From: Actinokineospora inagensis DSM 44258
GTDB taxonomy: Bacteria; Actinomycetota; Actinomycetes; Mycobacteriales; Pseudonocardiaceae
Reading direction: 5' to 3'
Length of the DNA: 35,607 nt
NCBI RefSeq assembly: GCF_000482865.1
Contig: NZ_AXWW01000069.1
Coordinates: forward strand, 1 to 35,607
Shown here: positions 15,667-24,018 of the stretch, in pieces
How the letters are laid out: the number at the start of each line of letters is the position of its first letter
How positions within the stretch are numbered: the stretch's first letter is position 1
Translations under genes and position numbers: made by a program
The notes under the pieces: generated by a model
What the model was told of the DNA's origin: nothing
Databases searched by the model: none
What the model saw: the letters and a program-made list of their open reading frames with translations, nothing else

Positions 15667-15849
15667 CTACTTCGGTGGCATCAAGTCCTTCGGCGGTCGC
15701 CCACCGGAGGCGCGCACGCCGAGATCGGCGGGCAAAGCGCGCATGGTGTCTATGACGGCCTTGTCAGTGACCTCAGCTTCCCCGCCGCGGAAGGTCACGC
15801 CCAGGTCGGCGATGATCAACTCAGGGTAATAGCTACTGGTGAACTTCAC
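15667..15849 (-). CDS. Small protein downstream of the major capsid gene
   Basis: A 60-residue protein with GTG start at 15849 and an excellent AAGGAG ribosome site 8 bases upstream, within the end of the capsid gene region. The N-terminus KFTSSYYPELIIADLGVTF suggests a small beta hairpin. Phages with SU10-like capsids often have a short gene here; it could be a capsid decoration or accessory protein. No family is recognised. Confidence 0.75.
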   Translation of the reverse strand: MKFTSSYYPELIIADLGVTFRGGEAEVTDKAVIDTMRALPADLGVRASGGRPPKDLMPPK

Positions 15850-15861
15850 GCGCCCATCTCC

Positions 15862-16839
15862 TTACGTGGTGGTGAGGTTGGTGATCTTGCCGTGGGCGAT
15901 CTCCGGGCCGTATTCCAAGCCGATCTCGCCGTAGATCTGGGCGCGGTCGGTCGCGCCGGTGCGCGCCAGTGGCTCGGAGAACAGGAAGCCCTTGCCGGGG
16001 GTCTCCAGCAGGACGGGTGCGCACTGGTCGAGGGAGACGACCTGGATGGTGTCGGCGGGCATGAACCGGGAGAGCATCACGTTGAGCTGCCCGAAGTCGG
16101 TTTCGATCGTGGACACCGAGACACCGGCGACGGTGCGCGACTGCTCTCGGTAGTTCTTCTTCGTGATGAACTCGTTGGTGAGCTGGCGCTTCTGGAACGC
16201 CGCACACATCAGCGTGGCGGTCTCGGAGACCTGGATGCCGCCGTTCTCCCACACCTTCTGTAACAGGTCGAGTACCAGCTTCTCGGTCAACGCCGTGGGG
16301 GTGGCGTTGGTGACGACGTTGGTGACGGTGGCGTTGAGAATGCCCTTGGTCTTGCGCGCGGTGCTGATGGTGCTGGGTTCCTGAAACACACCGGTCAGGA
16401 ACGACAGCTCCACGTCGCGTCCGATTTGGACCAGTGCTTGCCTTGTCTGCCAGTCCATCTCGTTCGCGACCGCGTTGGTGCCGCCGATCGCGGCGGCGTT
16501 GGGATGCGCCGATCCGGTCGAGGCGAACATGTTCTGCGCGGCTTGGCGGGTGTAGGTGACACCCACCGTCTCCTGGTGGATCTCCAACACGTTGCGGTCC
16601 TGCCCGCGAACCCGGGTCTCCGCGGCCGGGGCGTCGGCGCCTTCGACGCGTTGTCGGTTGGCGTCCGGCGGGCGCAGGTCGTAGACCGACCAGGTGTGCA
16701 CGACGCCGTTGGCGCGCTTGCCGCCGGTCAGCCCGCCGATGGCGGACAGGAACGGGGTGTCGGTCGGGGTCAGGGCGAACAACTCGCCCACGAAGTTCGG
16801 GGCGTTGTAGGTGTTGGCAATCGCGGCCACACCAGGCAT
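15862..16839 (-). CDS. Major capsid protein, SU10/DUF5309-like
   Basis: A 325-residue HK97-fold head protein. The N-terminus (TYNAPNFVGELFALTPTDTP, FLSAIGG) matches the SU10-type/DUF5309 major head family. Further family-like segments are WQTRQALVQIGRDVELSFL, the QKRQLTNEFITKKNY region and the C-terminal ARTGATDRAQIYGEIGLEYG. ATG at 16839 follows AAAGGA with 10-base spacing. It follows the scaffold gene. No long N-terminal delta domain is seen, consistent with the separate scaffold. Confidence 0.92.
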   Translation of the reverse strand: MPGVAAIANTYNAPNFVGELFALTPTDTPFLSAIGGLTGGKRANGVVHTWSVYDLRPPDANRQRVEGADAPAAETRVRGQDRNVLEIHQETVGVTYTRQAAQNMFASTGSAHPNAAAIGGTNAVANEMDWQTRQALVQIGRDVELSFLTGVFQEPSTISTARKTKGILNATVTNVVTNATPTALTEKLVLDLLQKVWENGGIQVSETATLMCAAFQKRQLTNEFITKKNYREQSRTVAGVSVSTIETDFGQLNVMLSRFMPADTIQVVSLDQCAPVLLETPGKGFLFSEPLARTGATDRAQIYGEIGLEYGPEIAHGKITNLTTT

Positions 16840-16888
16840 AGGTCGACAGTCCTTTCAGAATAAGGGAAGCAGAGGTGAGGACCCGAGG

Positions 16889-17506
16889 TCACTGGGGGCG
16901 GTTCATCGCTGCGAGGCGCTGGTTCTTCAGCGTGATCGCCGTGGCCCAGTCACCGGCCTTCTCCGCAGCCGTGATGCGCTCCTCCAGCCCTGTCGGGCCG
17001 GTCTGCCGCGCACCTTGCGACGGGTCCGGGGCCGGCCGACGCGGCCCGTCCTGGCGGGCCAGGTGCGGGCGACGCTCCAACTCGGCCGCGACGTCGGCGG
17101 CGATGGCGGCGGTGTCGATCTGCCCGTCCTCCCCGAGGTAACGGGCGTGGTCATCGAGAAACCGCGGCGCGTCCGACGGGTCGGCCCAGCCGGACGCGGC
17201 GGCGCGGATCTCCGCCTGCACCGCGCGGCGACGCAACGCGGTCACCTGCTCCTCGGCCGCGCTCGCGCGGGCGGTGACGCGGTCGAGGTCGGACTGCTGC
17301 GCGGCCTGCGCGTCATCCCACTGCTTGGCCTTGGCCCGCGCGTCGCGGGCGGACCGCTCGGCGGCGGTGAGCTTGGACTGGGCCTGCTCGTAGAGCGCCT
17401 GGTAGTCCGGTGGCGTGGCGCCCGTGGGGTCAGTCTGCGCCGGCGGATCGGCTGGCGACGGGGCTGGCGCGGTGTCCGTAGGGGCGGCGTTGTGGGAATC
17501 GGTCAT
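16889..17506 (-). CDS. Capsid scaffolding protein
   Basis: A 205-residue, highly charged protein directly before the capsid gene. It has a disordered Pro/Thr/Ala N-terminus (1-35), a long coiled coil (about 38-100, YEQAQSKLTAAERSARDARA) and a helical C-terminus (EERITAAEKAGDWATAITLK). This is the standard look of actinophage scaffolds, which guide procapsid assembly and then leave. ATG at 17506; the ribosome site is weak. Confidence 0.88.
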   Translation of the reverse strand: MTDSHNAAPTDTAPAPSPADPPAQTDPTGATPPDYQALYEQAQSKLTAAERSARDARAKAKQWDDAQAAQQSDLDRVTARASAAEEQVTALRRRAVQAEIRAAASGWADPSDAPRFLDDHARYLGEDGQIDTAAIAADVAAELERRPHLARQDGPRRPAPDPSQGARQTGPTGLEERITAAEKAGDWATAITLKNQRLAAMNRPQ

Positions 17507-17546
17507 AGCAGGATGTCCAATCGCGGGAACGTGGGAGACTGTGTAG

Positions 17547-17777
17547 GTGCGTCATCCATCGACTCGTGCGCGAGGTGCCGCCGTGCTGCTCGCGACCTCG
17601 GCGGGCGCGCAGGTCATGGCCGGAACCAACGGCTCGGTCAGCCCATGGGTTGCCGGCTGGTTGGCGGGCGCGGTGATCACCGCGCTGGCGGCGGGATTGC
17701 TCGGAGCACCGTCCGGTTCTCGACAAGTCGGCTTCCCGACCGGCCTTCAAAAAAATCTCGCAAGCATTGGATTGTAG
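17547..17777 (+). CDS. Small two-helix membrane protein, antisense
   Basis: A 76-residue protein with GTG start at 17547 and GGGAG nine bases upstream. Two hydrophobic segments are predicted, about 10-26 and 32-53 (SPWVAGWLAGAVITALAAGL). The 3' end runs into AT-rich DNA that differs from its surroundings, so the last residues may be degenerate. It lies between scaffold and MuF-like genes on the opposite strand. The function is unknown; membrane location and placement match the other antisense inserts. Confidence 0.55.
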   Translation: MRHPSTRARGAAVLLATSAGAQVMAGTNGSVSPWVAGWLAGAVITALAAGLLGAPSGSRQVGFPTGLQKNLASIGL

Positions 17778-17822
17778 AATCATTGAACAATGTTAGGATT
17801 GTCCTATATATTCGTATTTGGT
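17745..17822. other. AT-rich island between convergent genes
   Basis: A short stretch much richer in A+T than anything nearby, containing the dyad CATTG-AA-CAATG and the small hairpin AGGATTGTCCT. It covers the end of the small + gene and the end of the MuF-like gene. It may be a junction scar of the inserted gene or a weak terminator. Confidence 0.5.
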
Positions 17823-18776
17823 GAGCGCGGTGATTAGTTCGGTGCGGTCGTGGCTGCTGCGGACGAGCTGCGCGGCGGTGGGGCGGGCGATGCCGCTGGA
17901 GCGGTACCGGGACCCGGGCCGGGTCATGGTGTCGCCGAGCTGGCGGCCGACGCCGCGCACAGAAGTGGCCTCGCGGGTAAACTCCCTGCCCCCGGCCACA
18001 TAGACCGCGCCCTTGCGGCGGGCGTTGACCACCCGGGCCATGTCCGCCCCCGCGCGGATCGCGGCGGCGCCGGCCTTGCCGAACGCCTTGTCCTGCTCCG
18101 CGATGCTCATCCGGTCGAACAACGCGGTCGGGGAGTTGCCGCGCTCGTCGTTCCCCCACTGCTCGCGGGTGACCGGCCGCATCCCGCAGTCACACCGCGG
18201 ATGCCGCAGAAACCCGTCCGAGTAGCGGTAGAGACGACCGGCGAGGATCACGCATCGCCCACACGCCGGGAGCCGCACCACCCGCTCATACCCGACCACG
18301 CGGGGTTCGGTGATCATCGCGGCCTGGATCGCGGCCCTGCTGGTGTCGCCGACCTCGGTGGACACGTAGGTCAGCAGCCGCGACAACGCGAGGGTGCGCG
18401 CGTCGGAGGCGGGCATGTCCATCGCCAGCGCGCGCCGCAGCCACGCCAGCACCTGGTCGAACAGCACCCGCAACGGCAGCCCGTTCGCGGCGTGCCCGGC
18501 GAACGCACCGGCCACCAGCCGCCCCACCGGCGCAGACACCGCACCAGCCGCCGCCAGCGCGGCGGCCACGAACGGCGCGGCCAAGGCGGCCGTGTCGATC
18601 TGGGCTTCCTCGGTGGCGATCACCACCCGGGGCCGCACCTCCCGCTCCCACGACCCATCCAGGTCGTTCAACGCCAGGCTCGACCAGGCGCGTTGGGCGG
18701 TCTCGACCGCGCCGCGTACCACGAGCTGCGTGCGCGCGTAGACCCGCGCTTCCGGGTCGGTCAGGGGCGTCGTCAT
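17793..18776 (-). CDS. MuF-like minor head protein
   Basis: A 327-residue protein between portal and scaffold; its ATG start overlaps the portal stop (ATGA). The C-terminal half has a metal-binding-like pattern: C172, C175 (ACGRCVILAG), H192, C195, C197 (RHPRCDCGMRP), typical of actinophage head morphogenesis proteins related to MuF/VG15. The N-terminal half is helical. Such proteins sit inside the capsid at the portal and may be delivered with DNA. The C-terminal tail runs into the AT-rich island and may have been altered there. Confidence 0.85.
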   Translation of the reverse strand: MTTPLTDPEARVYARTQLVVRGAVETAQRAWSSLALNDLDGSWEREVRPRVVIATEEAQIDTAALAAPFVAAALAAAGAVSAPVGRLVAGAFAGHAANGLPLRVLFDQVLAWLRRALAMDMPASDARTLALSRLLTYVSTEVGDTSRAAIQAAMITEPRVVGYERVVRLPACGRCVILAGRLYRYSDGFLRHPRCDCGMRPVTREQWGNDERGNSPTALFDRMSIAEQDKAFGKAGAAAIRAGADMARVVNARRKGAVYVAGGREFTREATSVRGVGRQLGDTMTRPGSRYRSSGIARPTAAQLVRSSHDRTELITALTKYEYIGQS

Positions 18777-20299
18777 CGGCGACCCCCAGCGGGTGCGAGG
18801 AACGCGGGAGGGGCGGGCCGCTCGCCGCGCGGCTGCGGGATGGGCGGGACGGCGTCGCCCTGGCCGTCGTCGGTCGGGATCGGGTCGGGGCGGGGGCCGT
18901 ACTCGGCGGCCAGGTCCCCGCCCGCCACCCGGGCGTAGGCAGCTTGGTCCTCGGCCTCCATGTCCCGGATCTGCGCATCGCTGTAGCCCAGGGCACGGCG
19001 GGATGCGCGGCGGGGCAGGAGCTTGTCCGCTCCGTAGAGCTTGGTCACCGCGTCGGCCTGCGCCGCGAACGTCGGCGTCGCCGCGTCGACCCACATCGTC
19101 TCCATGCGCAGCGCCTCCGGCGGGATACGACCGTCGCGCACCAACAGGATCAGGCGCATGACCTGCTCCCACCCGTCGCCGAAACTGCGCTGGCGGCGCT
19201 CGGCGCGCTTGATGTGCCGCCCCTCGCTGGAGCGGATGCCCTCCGCCGACGCCGGGTTCTCCGTGGCATAGCCCAGGAAGTGTGGCGGCAGACCGGAGAT
19301 GGACGCGGTCAACCGCGCGAGCGCGTTGAGGGTGTTGTGGAAGTTGGACAGGTCCGCCTCGGGGAACTGCCCGACCGCCACCCCGTCCTCACGCGGGTTC
19401 TTCGGCGTGGCCCACAGGACACCGGCCACCGCCTGCCACGGCGTGAGCGGAGTCCCTTGTGCGTCAACGAAATCGGCCTGCTCGAACCCGAGCGCGTACC
19501 GGCGCGGCATCGCGTGGAACTCGGCACTGACCAGCATGTCGGTGGCGATCTTGCAAGCCGCGTCCGACAACGGGATCACCGACGCCAACTCCGAACGCCC
19601 CAGCGACACCGGTTTCGTTCTCCGGCGGCGGGTGCGAGGTCGGTTGATCAACGGCACCACCGGCACCACACCGAGCCCATGCCGGTCGCGGTCGGTCTCC
19701 GTCCACGCCGAACCCCCGTCGTGCGAGGTGTACCAGATCGTCTCCTCCGGCAGATACAACGTCGCGTGCGTCGCCGTTAGACTGGACGCCCCTGGGACGG
19801 ACTCGTCGTCGTACCAGCGCTTGAGCGCCGCACGAACCGTCCGCGTCCGCGGGTCCAGCTCCGCGTGCACCTCCAACGGCGACTCCACCGTCACCAACGG
19901 CGTCTCCGCGTCCTGCTCGTTGGTACCCACGATCGCGAACGCACGACCCATCACCAACGCATCCACGTGCGCCTGCTGGCTGGCCAGGTCCAGTCGGTTC
20001 GCCTTCCAGATCCGCCACAAGTCACGATCTGCGGCGTCCCGACCGCCGAGCCGAAACCCGGTCACGTCCAAGCGCTCATCGAGGCTGTCCACGACCAGCT
20101 CTGGCCAGTTGACCACGACCTGCCGCACGCGCCCGTCCAAGCGACGCAGTAGCTCAGGGTGCATGTAGGACAGCGGCTGCTCACCCTCGTAGTAGGCGTC
20201 CAGCAACTCCAACTCCGAGAGCTGGGCGTTGTGTTGGGACGAGAGCCGTTGCAACCAAACGGATTCCTGCTGTGCCAGCACGCTGTTGGTCACGCACAT
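18773..20299 (-). CDS. Portal protein, SPP1 gp6-like
   Basis: A 508-residue portal, the dodecameric DNA channel at one capsid vertex. Recognisable portal segments are LELLDAYYEGEQPL near the N-terminus, VVNWPELVVDSLDERLDV, ISGLPPHFLGY with NPASAEGIRSSE, and the helical region around RRQRSFGDGWEQVMRL. ATG at 20299 has GGAAG six bases upstream; the longer open frame to 20503 would run into the divergent + gene and lacks portal-like sequence. The Pro-rich C-terminal tail is probably disordered. Confidence 0.92.
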   Translation of the reverse strand: MCVTNSVLAQQESVWLQRLSSQHNAQLSELELLDAYYEGEQPLSYMHPELLRRLDGRVRQVVVNWPELVVDSLDERLDVTGFRLGGRDAADRDLWRIWKANRLDLASQQAHVDALVMGRAFAIVGTNEQDAETPLVTVESPLEVHAELDPRTRTVRAALKRWYDDESVPGASSLTATHATLYLPEETIWYTSHDGGSAWTETDRDRHGLGVVPVVPLINRPRTRRRRTKPVSLGRSELASVIPLSDAACKIATDMLVSAEFHAMPRRYALGFEQADFVDAQGTPLTPWQAVAGVLWATPKNPREDGVAVGQFPEADLSNFHNTLNALARLTASISGLPPHFLGYATENPASAEGIRSSEGRHIKRAERRQRSFGDGWEQVMRLILLVRDGRIPPEALRMETMWVDAATPTFAAQADAVTKLYGADKLLPRRASRRALGYSDAQIRDMEAEDQAAYARVAGGDLAAEYGPRPDPIPTDDGQGDAVPPIPQPRGERPAPPAFLAPAGGRR

Positions 20300-20327
20300 C
20301 ACCGGCTTCCGTAGTACCTTGCCGTGG

Positions 20328-20906
20328 ATGCAGCCTTCAGCCGTGCCCGTGTGGGTCACATTGGTCCTTGCGGCCGTTGCACTGATTGGACCGCTTGGCG
20401 GAGCCTGGATCGGTGCGTCACTCACGGCCAGACGCGATGATCGCCGCTGGGACCGTGAACGAAGCCACGAGCACAATCGATGGAAACGCGAAGACCACAC
20501 CACCTGGCGTGATCAGAGGTTCGACACCTACGGGGAAGCGCTGGCAGCCGTCCACACCTGGTACCTGCAATTGTCGGCAGCCCATGCAGTGATCGAGGCT
20601 GGTGCCACCGACGAGCAAGGACAACTACCGGACGGCATGGTCGAGGGCATTGCCACGTCGGCCATGCGCGCTGTCCGCATCTTCCAGTCGTTGGAGCTAC
20701 TGGGCAGTCCGGGCGTGGTCGGCAAGGCCCGTCACCTGAGGGATGTGACCGCTGGCATCCAGCGGCGCATCATCGAGGGGAGACAGCCAGCCACCCCAGT
20801 AGACGAGATAACCACCTGCCGCCAAGCATTGATCGCCGCGATGCGGATCGACCTAGCGGTGAATCATTCACTCATCCCATCACCACCATCCGTCCTGACT
20901 TCTTGA
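20328..20906 (+). CDS. Single-pass membrane protein with charged helical domain, antisense
   Basis: A 192-residue protein. A membrane segment at about 8-30 (VWVTLVLAAVALIGPLGGAW) is followed by a strongly basic/acidic helix (TARRDDRRWDRERS) and a helical cytoplasmic-type domain. This design is common among unnamed bacterial proteins of the type membrane anchor plus RxxxY helical bundle. The start may be ATG 20328 or GTG 20343; no good ribosome site is visible. Its 3' end overlaps the terminase 3' end by 35 bases on the opposite strand. The function is unknown; a phage-exclusion role is a guess based on location. Confidence 0.75.
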   Translation: MQPSAVPVWVTLVLAAVALIGPLGGAWIGASLTARRDDRRWDRERSHEHNRWKREDHTTWRDQRFDTYGEALAAVHTWYLQLSAAHAVIEAGATDEQGQLPDGMVEGIATSAMRAVRIFQSLELLGSPGVVGKARHLRDVTAGIQRRIIEGRQPATPVDEITTCRQALIAAMRIDLAVNHSLIPSPPSVLTS

Positions 20907-22641
20907 TGTTCTGCCCACGCAATCGCCACCCGCTCACGGCCATCGCTGCGGTGGGGACGGCGTCGATCCTCCTGCCTGTCTTGCCGCGTTCGGGCTTGTC
21001 GGGGCGGATGAGGTCGGGTTCGCCGGGTGGGTGCCGGACTTCGACGTTGTCGAAGCAGAAGGCGGCGATGGGATTGCCGTGGTGTGACCAGTTGCGGGAC
21101 TTGGTGAGGGCCATGAGTTCGGTCATGCCGTGGGTCATGCCCTTGTAAGTCTGGGCGACCGGGTACATCGGCACCCCGGCCCGCTTCTCCAGCCGCTGGC
21201 GGACGGGTTCACCGGACCACTCGTCGTAGGAGATGTCCGCGACTCGGAGCAGGCCGGTGTCGGTGACCACGTCGTTCTCGATCACGTCGTAGTCGATGAC
21301 CTCCCCGTCCGTGACGGTCAGCCAGCCTTGGTCGACCCAGCGGCTGGCGCGGCCGTCCAGGCGCTCATCGAGGAAGGCGACCGCAGACTCGGGTAGCCAG
21401 AACCGCCACAGCGCGGAGACGTGGCCGTCGATGCCCTCGGGGACAATCAGGCACCAGGCGGTGAGGTCAAGTTTGGACGCGAGGTCGAGTCCGCCCCAGG
21501 CGGGTTTCCCGGCTAGGCGTTCGCGGAGTAGTGCGGGGTGGTCGAGAGTGGTTCCGGCGCAGGCTAGGTAGAGGTGCATGGGCATCCAGCGGGTGGACTG
21601 CGCGACCCACTGGTTGAGCCGGAACTGCCGGAAAGTGTTCTCTTTCGCGGGGTTGTTGCGGGCTTCGAGGGCTTCTTCGCGCAGGGCGGTGAGGGAGAGG
21701 AAGTCGCCGAGGGCGGGGTTGGCGTGGTACCAGTTGGTCTCGTCCCATGGGTCCGCGTCGGCGGGCAGGTTGCGCAGGTAGACGAAGCGGTGTGGTGCGC
21801 GGGTCGGGTCGTCGGCGATCTTGACGCACTCGTCGTGTTCGGCTTTGGCGAAGCTGGACGGGTCGTTGCCCGCGGTGGTCGCGGCGATCAGCAGGGGTTC
21901 GAGGCGGGTGCCCATGCCGGTGCGCATGGCGTGCCAGAGGTCGCCGGAGGGCTGGGTCAGGACCTCGTCGAAGACCACGCAGGACGGATTGCTGCCGAGG
22001 TTGCCGAGTGCGTCGGCGGGGACGACGGCATAGACGCTGCTGGTCTTCTCGTCCACGATCCGCGCGGCGCTGTCGAGGACCTTCAATCGGCGTGACAGGA
22101 CCGGGGAGAGGGCGACCATGCGCGAGGCGACGTTGAAGACGAGCTTGGCTTGGTCGGTGTCGCGGGCGCAGCCGTAGATCTCTGCGGACTCGACTCCGTC
22201 CCCGCACAGCATGTACAGCGCGACGAACGCCAACAGTTCGGACTTGCCGTTCTTGCGGGCGATCTCGATCCAGGCGATGCGGAACCGGCGCACGTAGCAG
22301 GCGGCTTCGTCGTCCCAGCGGACCTCTCCGAACAGCGGACGGACGATGTCCTCCCGCTGCCACTCGGCGAGGATGAAGGGCTTGCGCGCCCACCGGTCTT
22401 TGGTGTGGACACAGATTTCCTCGGCGAACGCCTGAGCGTGATCCGCGCGAGGCTTGCACAGGTGGGTGCCGCGTTTGCGGCAGGTGCGGCCGTCGAAGGT
22501 CCGCCCGCACACCGGCAGCCGCGCCCCGGGCGGTCTGGTGGTTGTGCGGGGCGTCGCGGTGCGGGCGCGTGGGCGGGTCTTCGAGCCGCGGGCGGTCTTG
22601 CTAGGAGAGGAGCCGGTCTGGTCCGTGGCCGTGGTGGTCAT
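20872..22641 (-). CDS. terL: Terminase large subunit
   Basis: A 589-residue DNA-packaging motor. The ATPase domain shows Walker A ARKNGKSE (128-135), Walker B CVVFDE (221-226) and a coupling-type motif (LIAATTAG). The nuclease domain starts at about 400 with GGLDLASKLDLTAW, then DISYDEW, and ends with the acidic RRIDAVPTAAMA. The length fits HK97-type TerL. The N-terminal 65 residues are basic with a cysteine-rich patch (C45, C54, C62), an uncommon extension. ATG at 22641 follows GAGGTGG; it overlaps TerS by 41 bases. Confidence 0.95.
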   Translation of the reverse strand: MTTTATDQTGSSPSKTARGSKTRPRARTATPRTTTRPPGARLPVCGRTFDGRTCRKRGTHLCKPRADHAQAFAEEICVHTKDRWARKPFILAEWQREDIVRPLFGEVRWDDEAACYVRRFRIAWIEIARKNGKSELLAFVALYMLCGDGVESAEIYGCARDTDQAKLVFNVASRMVALSPVLSRRLKVLDSAARIVDEKTSSVYAVVPADALGNLGSNPSCVVFDEVLTQPSGDLWHAMRTGMGTRLEPLLIAATTAGNDPSSFAKAEHDECVKIADDPTRAPHRFVYLRNLPADADPWDETNWYHANPALGDFLSLTALREEALEARNNPAKENTFRQFRLNQWVAQSTRWMPMHLYLACAGTTLDHPALLRERLAGKPAWGGLDLASKLDLTAWCLIVPEGIDGHVSALWRFWLPESAVAFLDERLDGRASRWVDQGWLTVTDGEVIDYDVIENDVVTDTGLLRVADISYDEWSGEPVRQRLEKRAGVPMYPVAQTYKGMTHGMTELMALTKSRNWSHHGNPIAAFCFDNVEVRHPPGEPDLIRPDKPERGKTGRRIDAVPTAAMAVSGWRLRGQNIKKSGRMVVMG

Positions 22642-23059
22642 GGCCCACCTCGACCTTGATCGCCTGCCGATCCGAGGGCGTCAGCCCGAACCGTGCCGCG
22701 AACTGCAAGAAGGTGCGTTCGGCGTCGGCCTGGACTTGGAGGGCGGGGTTTTTCATCAGCCCCGCGCCGCCTTGCACCAGCAAAGCGGACCCATTGACCA
22801 ACTGGGTTGCTGCCCGGTACCGGGCCAGGGCCTCACACAGCACCAGGAAGGCGTCGGCGTCCCACACGGTGAGGACGTGGCGGGCGATCAGGCCAGGGGC
22901 CAAGCGCTCCCAGATCGTGCGCGCGGCGTCGGATGCCCAGTCCGGGCAGGTGATCTCCTGCTCCGGCGGGGCGGGTTCGTTGGTGTTGATGCGGTCGGGA
23001 CGGTCGCCGTGCAGGATGCGCAGCGCGGTCGGCTTGGCTGCGGGTCCGCGTTTACCCAC
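22601..23059 (-). CDS. terS: Terminase small subunit, P27 family
   Basis: A 152-residue DNA-recognition subunit of the packaging complex. It begins GKRGPAAKPTALRILHGDRP, the signature start of P27-type small terminases, followed by EPAPPEQEI and helical oligomerisation sequence ending KVEVGHDHHGHG. GTG at 23059 has AGGAGG with ideal spacing and is preferred to an in-frame start at 23140, which would overlap the divergent + gene at 23113. Confidence 0.9.
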   Translation of the reverse strand: MGKRGPAAKPTALRILHGDRPDRINTNEPAPPEQEITCPDWASDAARTIWERLAPGLIARHVLTVWDADAFLVLCEALARYRAATQLVNGSALLVQGGAGLMKNPALQVQADAERTFLQFAARFGLTPSDRQAIKVEVGHDHHGHGPDRLLS

Positions 23060-23112
23060 GTGACCTCCTGGCTTCACCAACAGTTGATCATGCGATCGGG
23101 CATCATGGCGAA

Positions 23113-23409
23113 ATGACGGACGGCGCGGAGCAACACGCACAGGCCATGAGACTGGAAAAGATCAAGATTTGGTTGGCCGCCGGGCAGACACTGACTGGGG
23201 TCGTCGGTGTGGTGCTTACGGTGATTACTTTCTGGCACACCATGCGTGCGGAGACCGGTCACGAAGCCATCTCCGTGGAGGTGCAGGTGGCCATCGCGTG
23301 CCCAGGATCAACGGTTGGCTCGTATGGCCCGGACCACGCCGTTGCATCCCCGCCTACTGATCACGTTGGTACGTCTCTGCCTACTGATCACGTCGGGGGA
23401 GTTGCCTAG
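23113..23409 (+). CDS. Small single-pass membrane protein, antisense
   Basis: A 98-residue protein with a charged N-terminus (MTDGAEQHAQAMRLEKIKI), one membrane segment at about 20-41 (WLAAGQTLTGVVGVVLTVIT) and a hydrophilic tail holding two TDHVG repeats. ATG at 23113; the ribosome site is poor. It lies between TerS and the next late gene, opposite strand, and is followed by a strong hairpin. No family is recognised. Confidence 0.6.
   Translation: MTDGAEQHAQAMRLEKIKIWLAAGQTLTGVVGVVLTVITFWHTMRAETGHEAISVEVQVAIACPGSTVGSYGPDHAVASPPTDHVGTSLPTDHVGGVA
23352..23393 (+). repeat. 15-bp direct repeats, period 27
   Basis: gcctactgatcacgt occurs at 23352-23366 and again, perfectly, at 23379-23393. Each holds the palindrome TGATCA and encodes PTDHV in the small membrane protein. 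Confidence 0.85.
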
Positions 23410-23450
23410 CAGGCACCGGAGGGCGCTCGTTTGTGAGTGCTCCGGCCACC

Positions 23451-23485
23451 GGCGTGGCAGCCGCCATGGAGGCCGCTGCCACGCC
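23451..23485. terminator. Perfect 11-bp hairpin between convergent genes
   Basis: GGCGTGGCAGC (23451-23461) pairs with GCTGCCACGCC (23475-23485) around a 13-base loop. A smaller hairpin TGCCT-AGC-AGGCA lies at about 23403-23415. No gene occupies 23410-23592. These probably stop the + gene, and perhaps the minus transcript as well. Confidence 0.65.
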
Positions 23486-23592
23486 AGAGTTCAGGTTCCG
23501 GAGCTGCGTCCGCGGCTGGGGCTGGCGGCGGTGCGGGAGAACCGTCGCCTAATCGCGGCCCCAGCGCGGGCAAGGCGCGCTCGCATGGTGGG

Positions 23593-24018
23593 CTACTCCT
23601 TCCTGGTCTCGTCGGGGTCGTCGGTGGGCATGGGGATGCCGAGGATGTGGGCGGCGGCGTGGCCGTCGAGGTACTTGTCGCCGAGGGTGAGCAGGCGTGC
23701 GGCGCGCAGGAACGTTTCTTTGTCGGCGCGGGTTTTGAAGCACAGCGCCACCCAGTACTCGCTGTCGGTCGCGAGTCGGAAGCGTTCGTCCTCGCGGGCG
23801 GTGCGTTCGCGAAAGCCCTGGGCCAACGCGTCCAGCTCGGCGGCGGCATCGCCTTCCAAGTCGCCGGTGTAGGCGACGTTCTCCAGCGGGTCGGGCTCGG
23901 GGGGCGCGTTGAGCTGGGCGAGCAGGTCGTCCTGACTCAGCGGGGCGCCGATCGAGGCTTGGGCCTGGAGTTGGGCGAGCAGGTCCGTGTTGGGGTCCTG
24001 GTCATCGGGTGAGGTCAC
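23593..24018 (-). CDS. Hypothetical acidic phage protein
   Basis: A 141-residue protein with GTG start at 24018 after GGAGA, overlapping the previous gene by 17 bases. The first 60 residues are acidic and Gln/Leu-rich (DLLAQLQAQASIG, DDLLAQLNAP). The rest is a compact domain (SEYWVALCFKTRADKETFLR, LLTLGDKYLDGHAAAHILGI). I recall similar proteins next to terminase genes in actinophages but no known function. Confidence 0.75.
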   Translation of the reverse strand: MTSPDDQDPNTDLLAQLQAQASIGAPLSQDDLLAQLNAPPEPDPLENVAYTGDLEGDAAAELDALAQGFRERTAREDERFRLATDSEYWVALCFKTRADKETFLRAARLLTLGDKYLDGHAAAHILGIPMPTDDPDETRKE

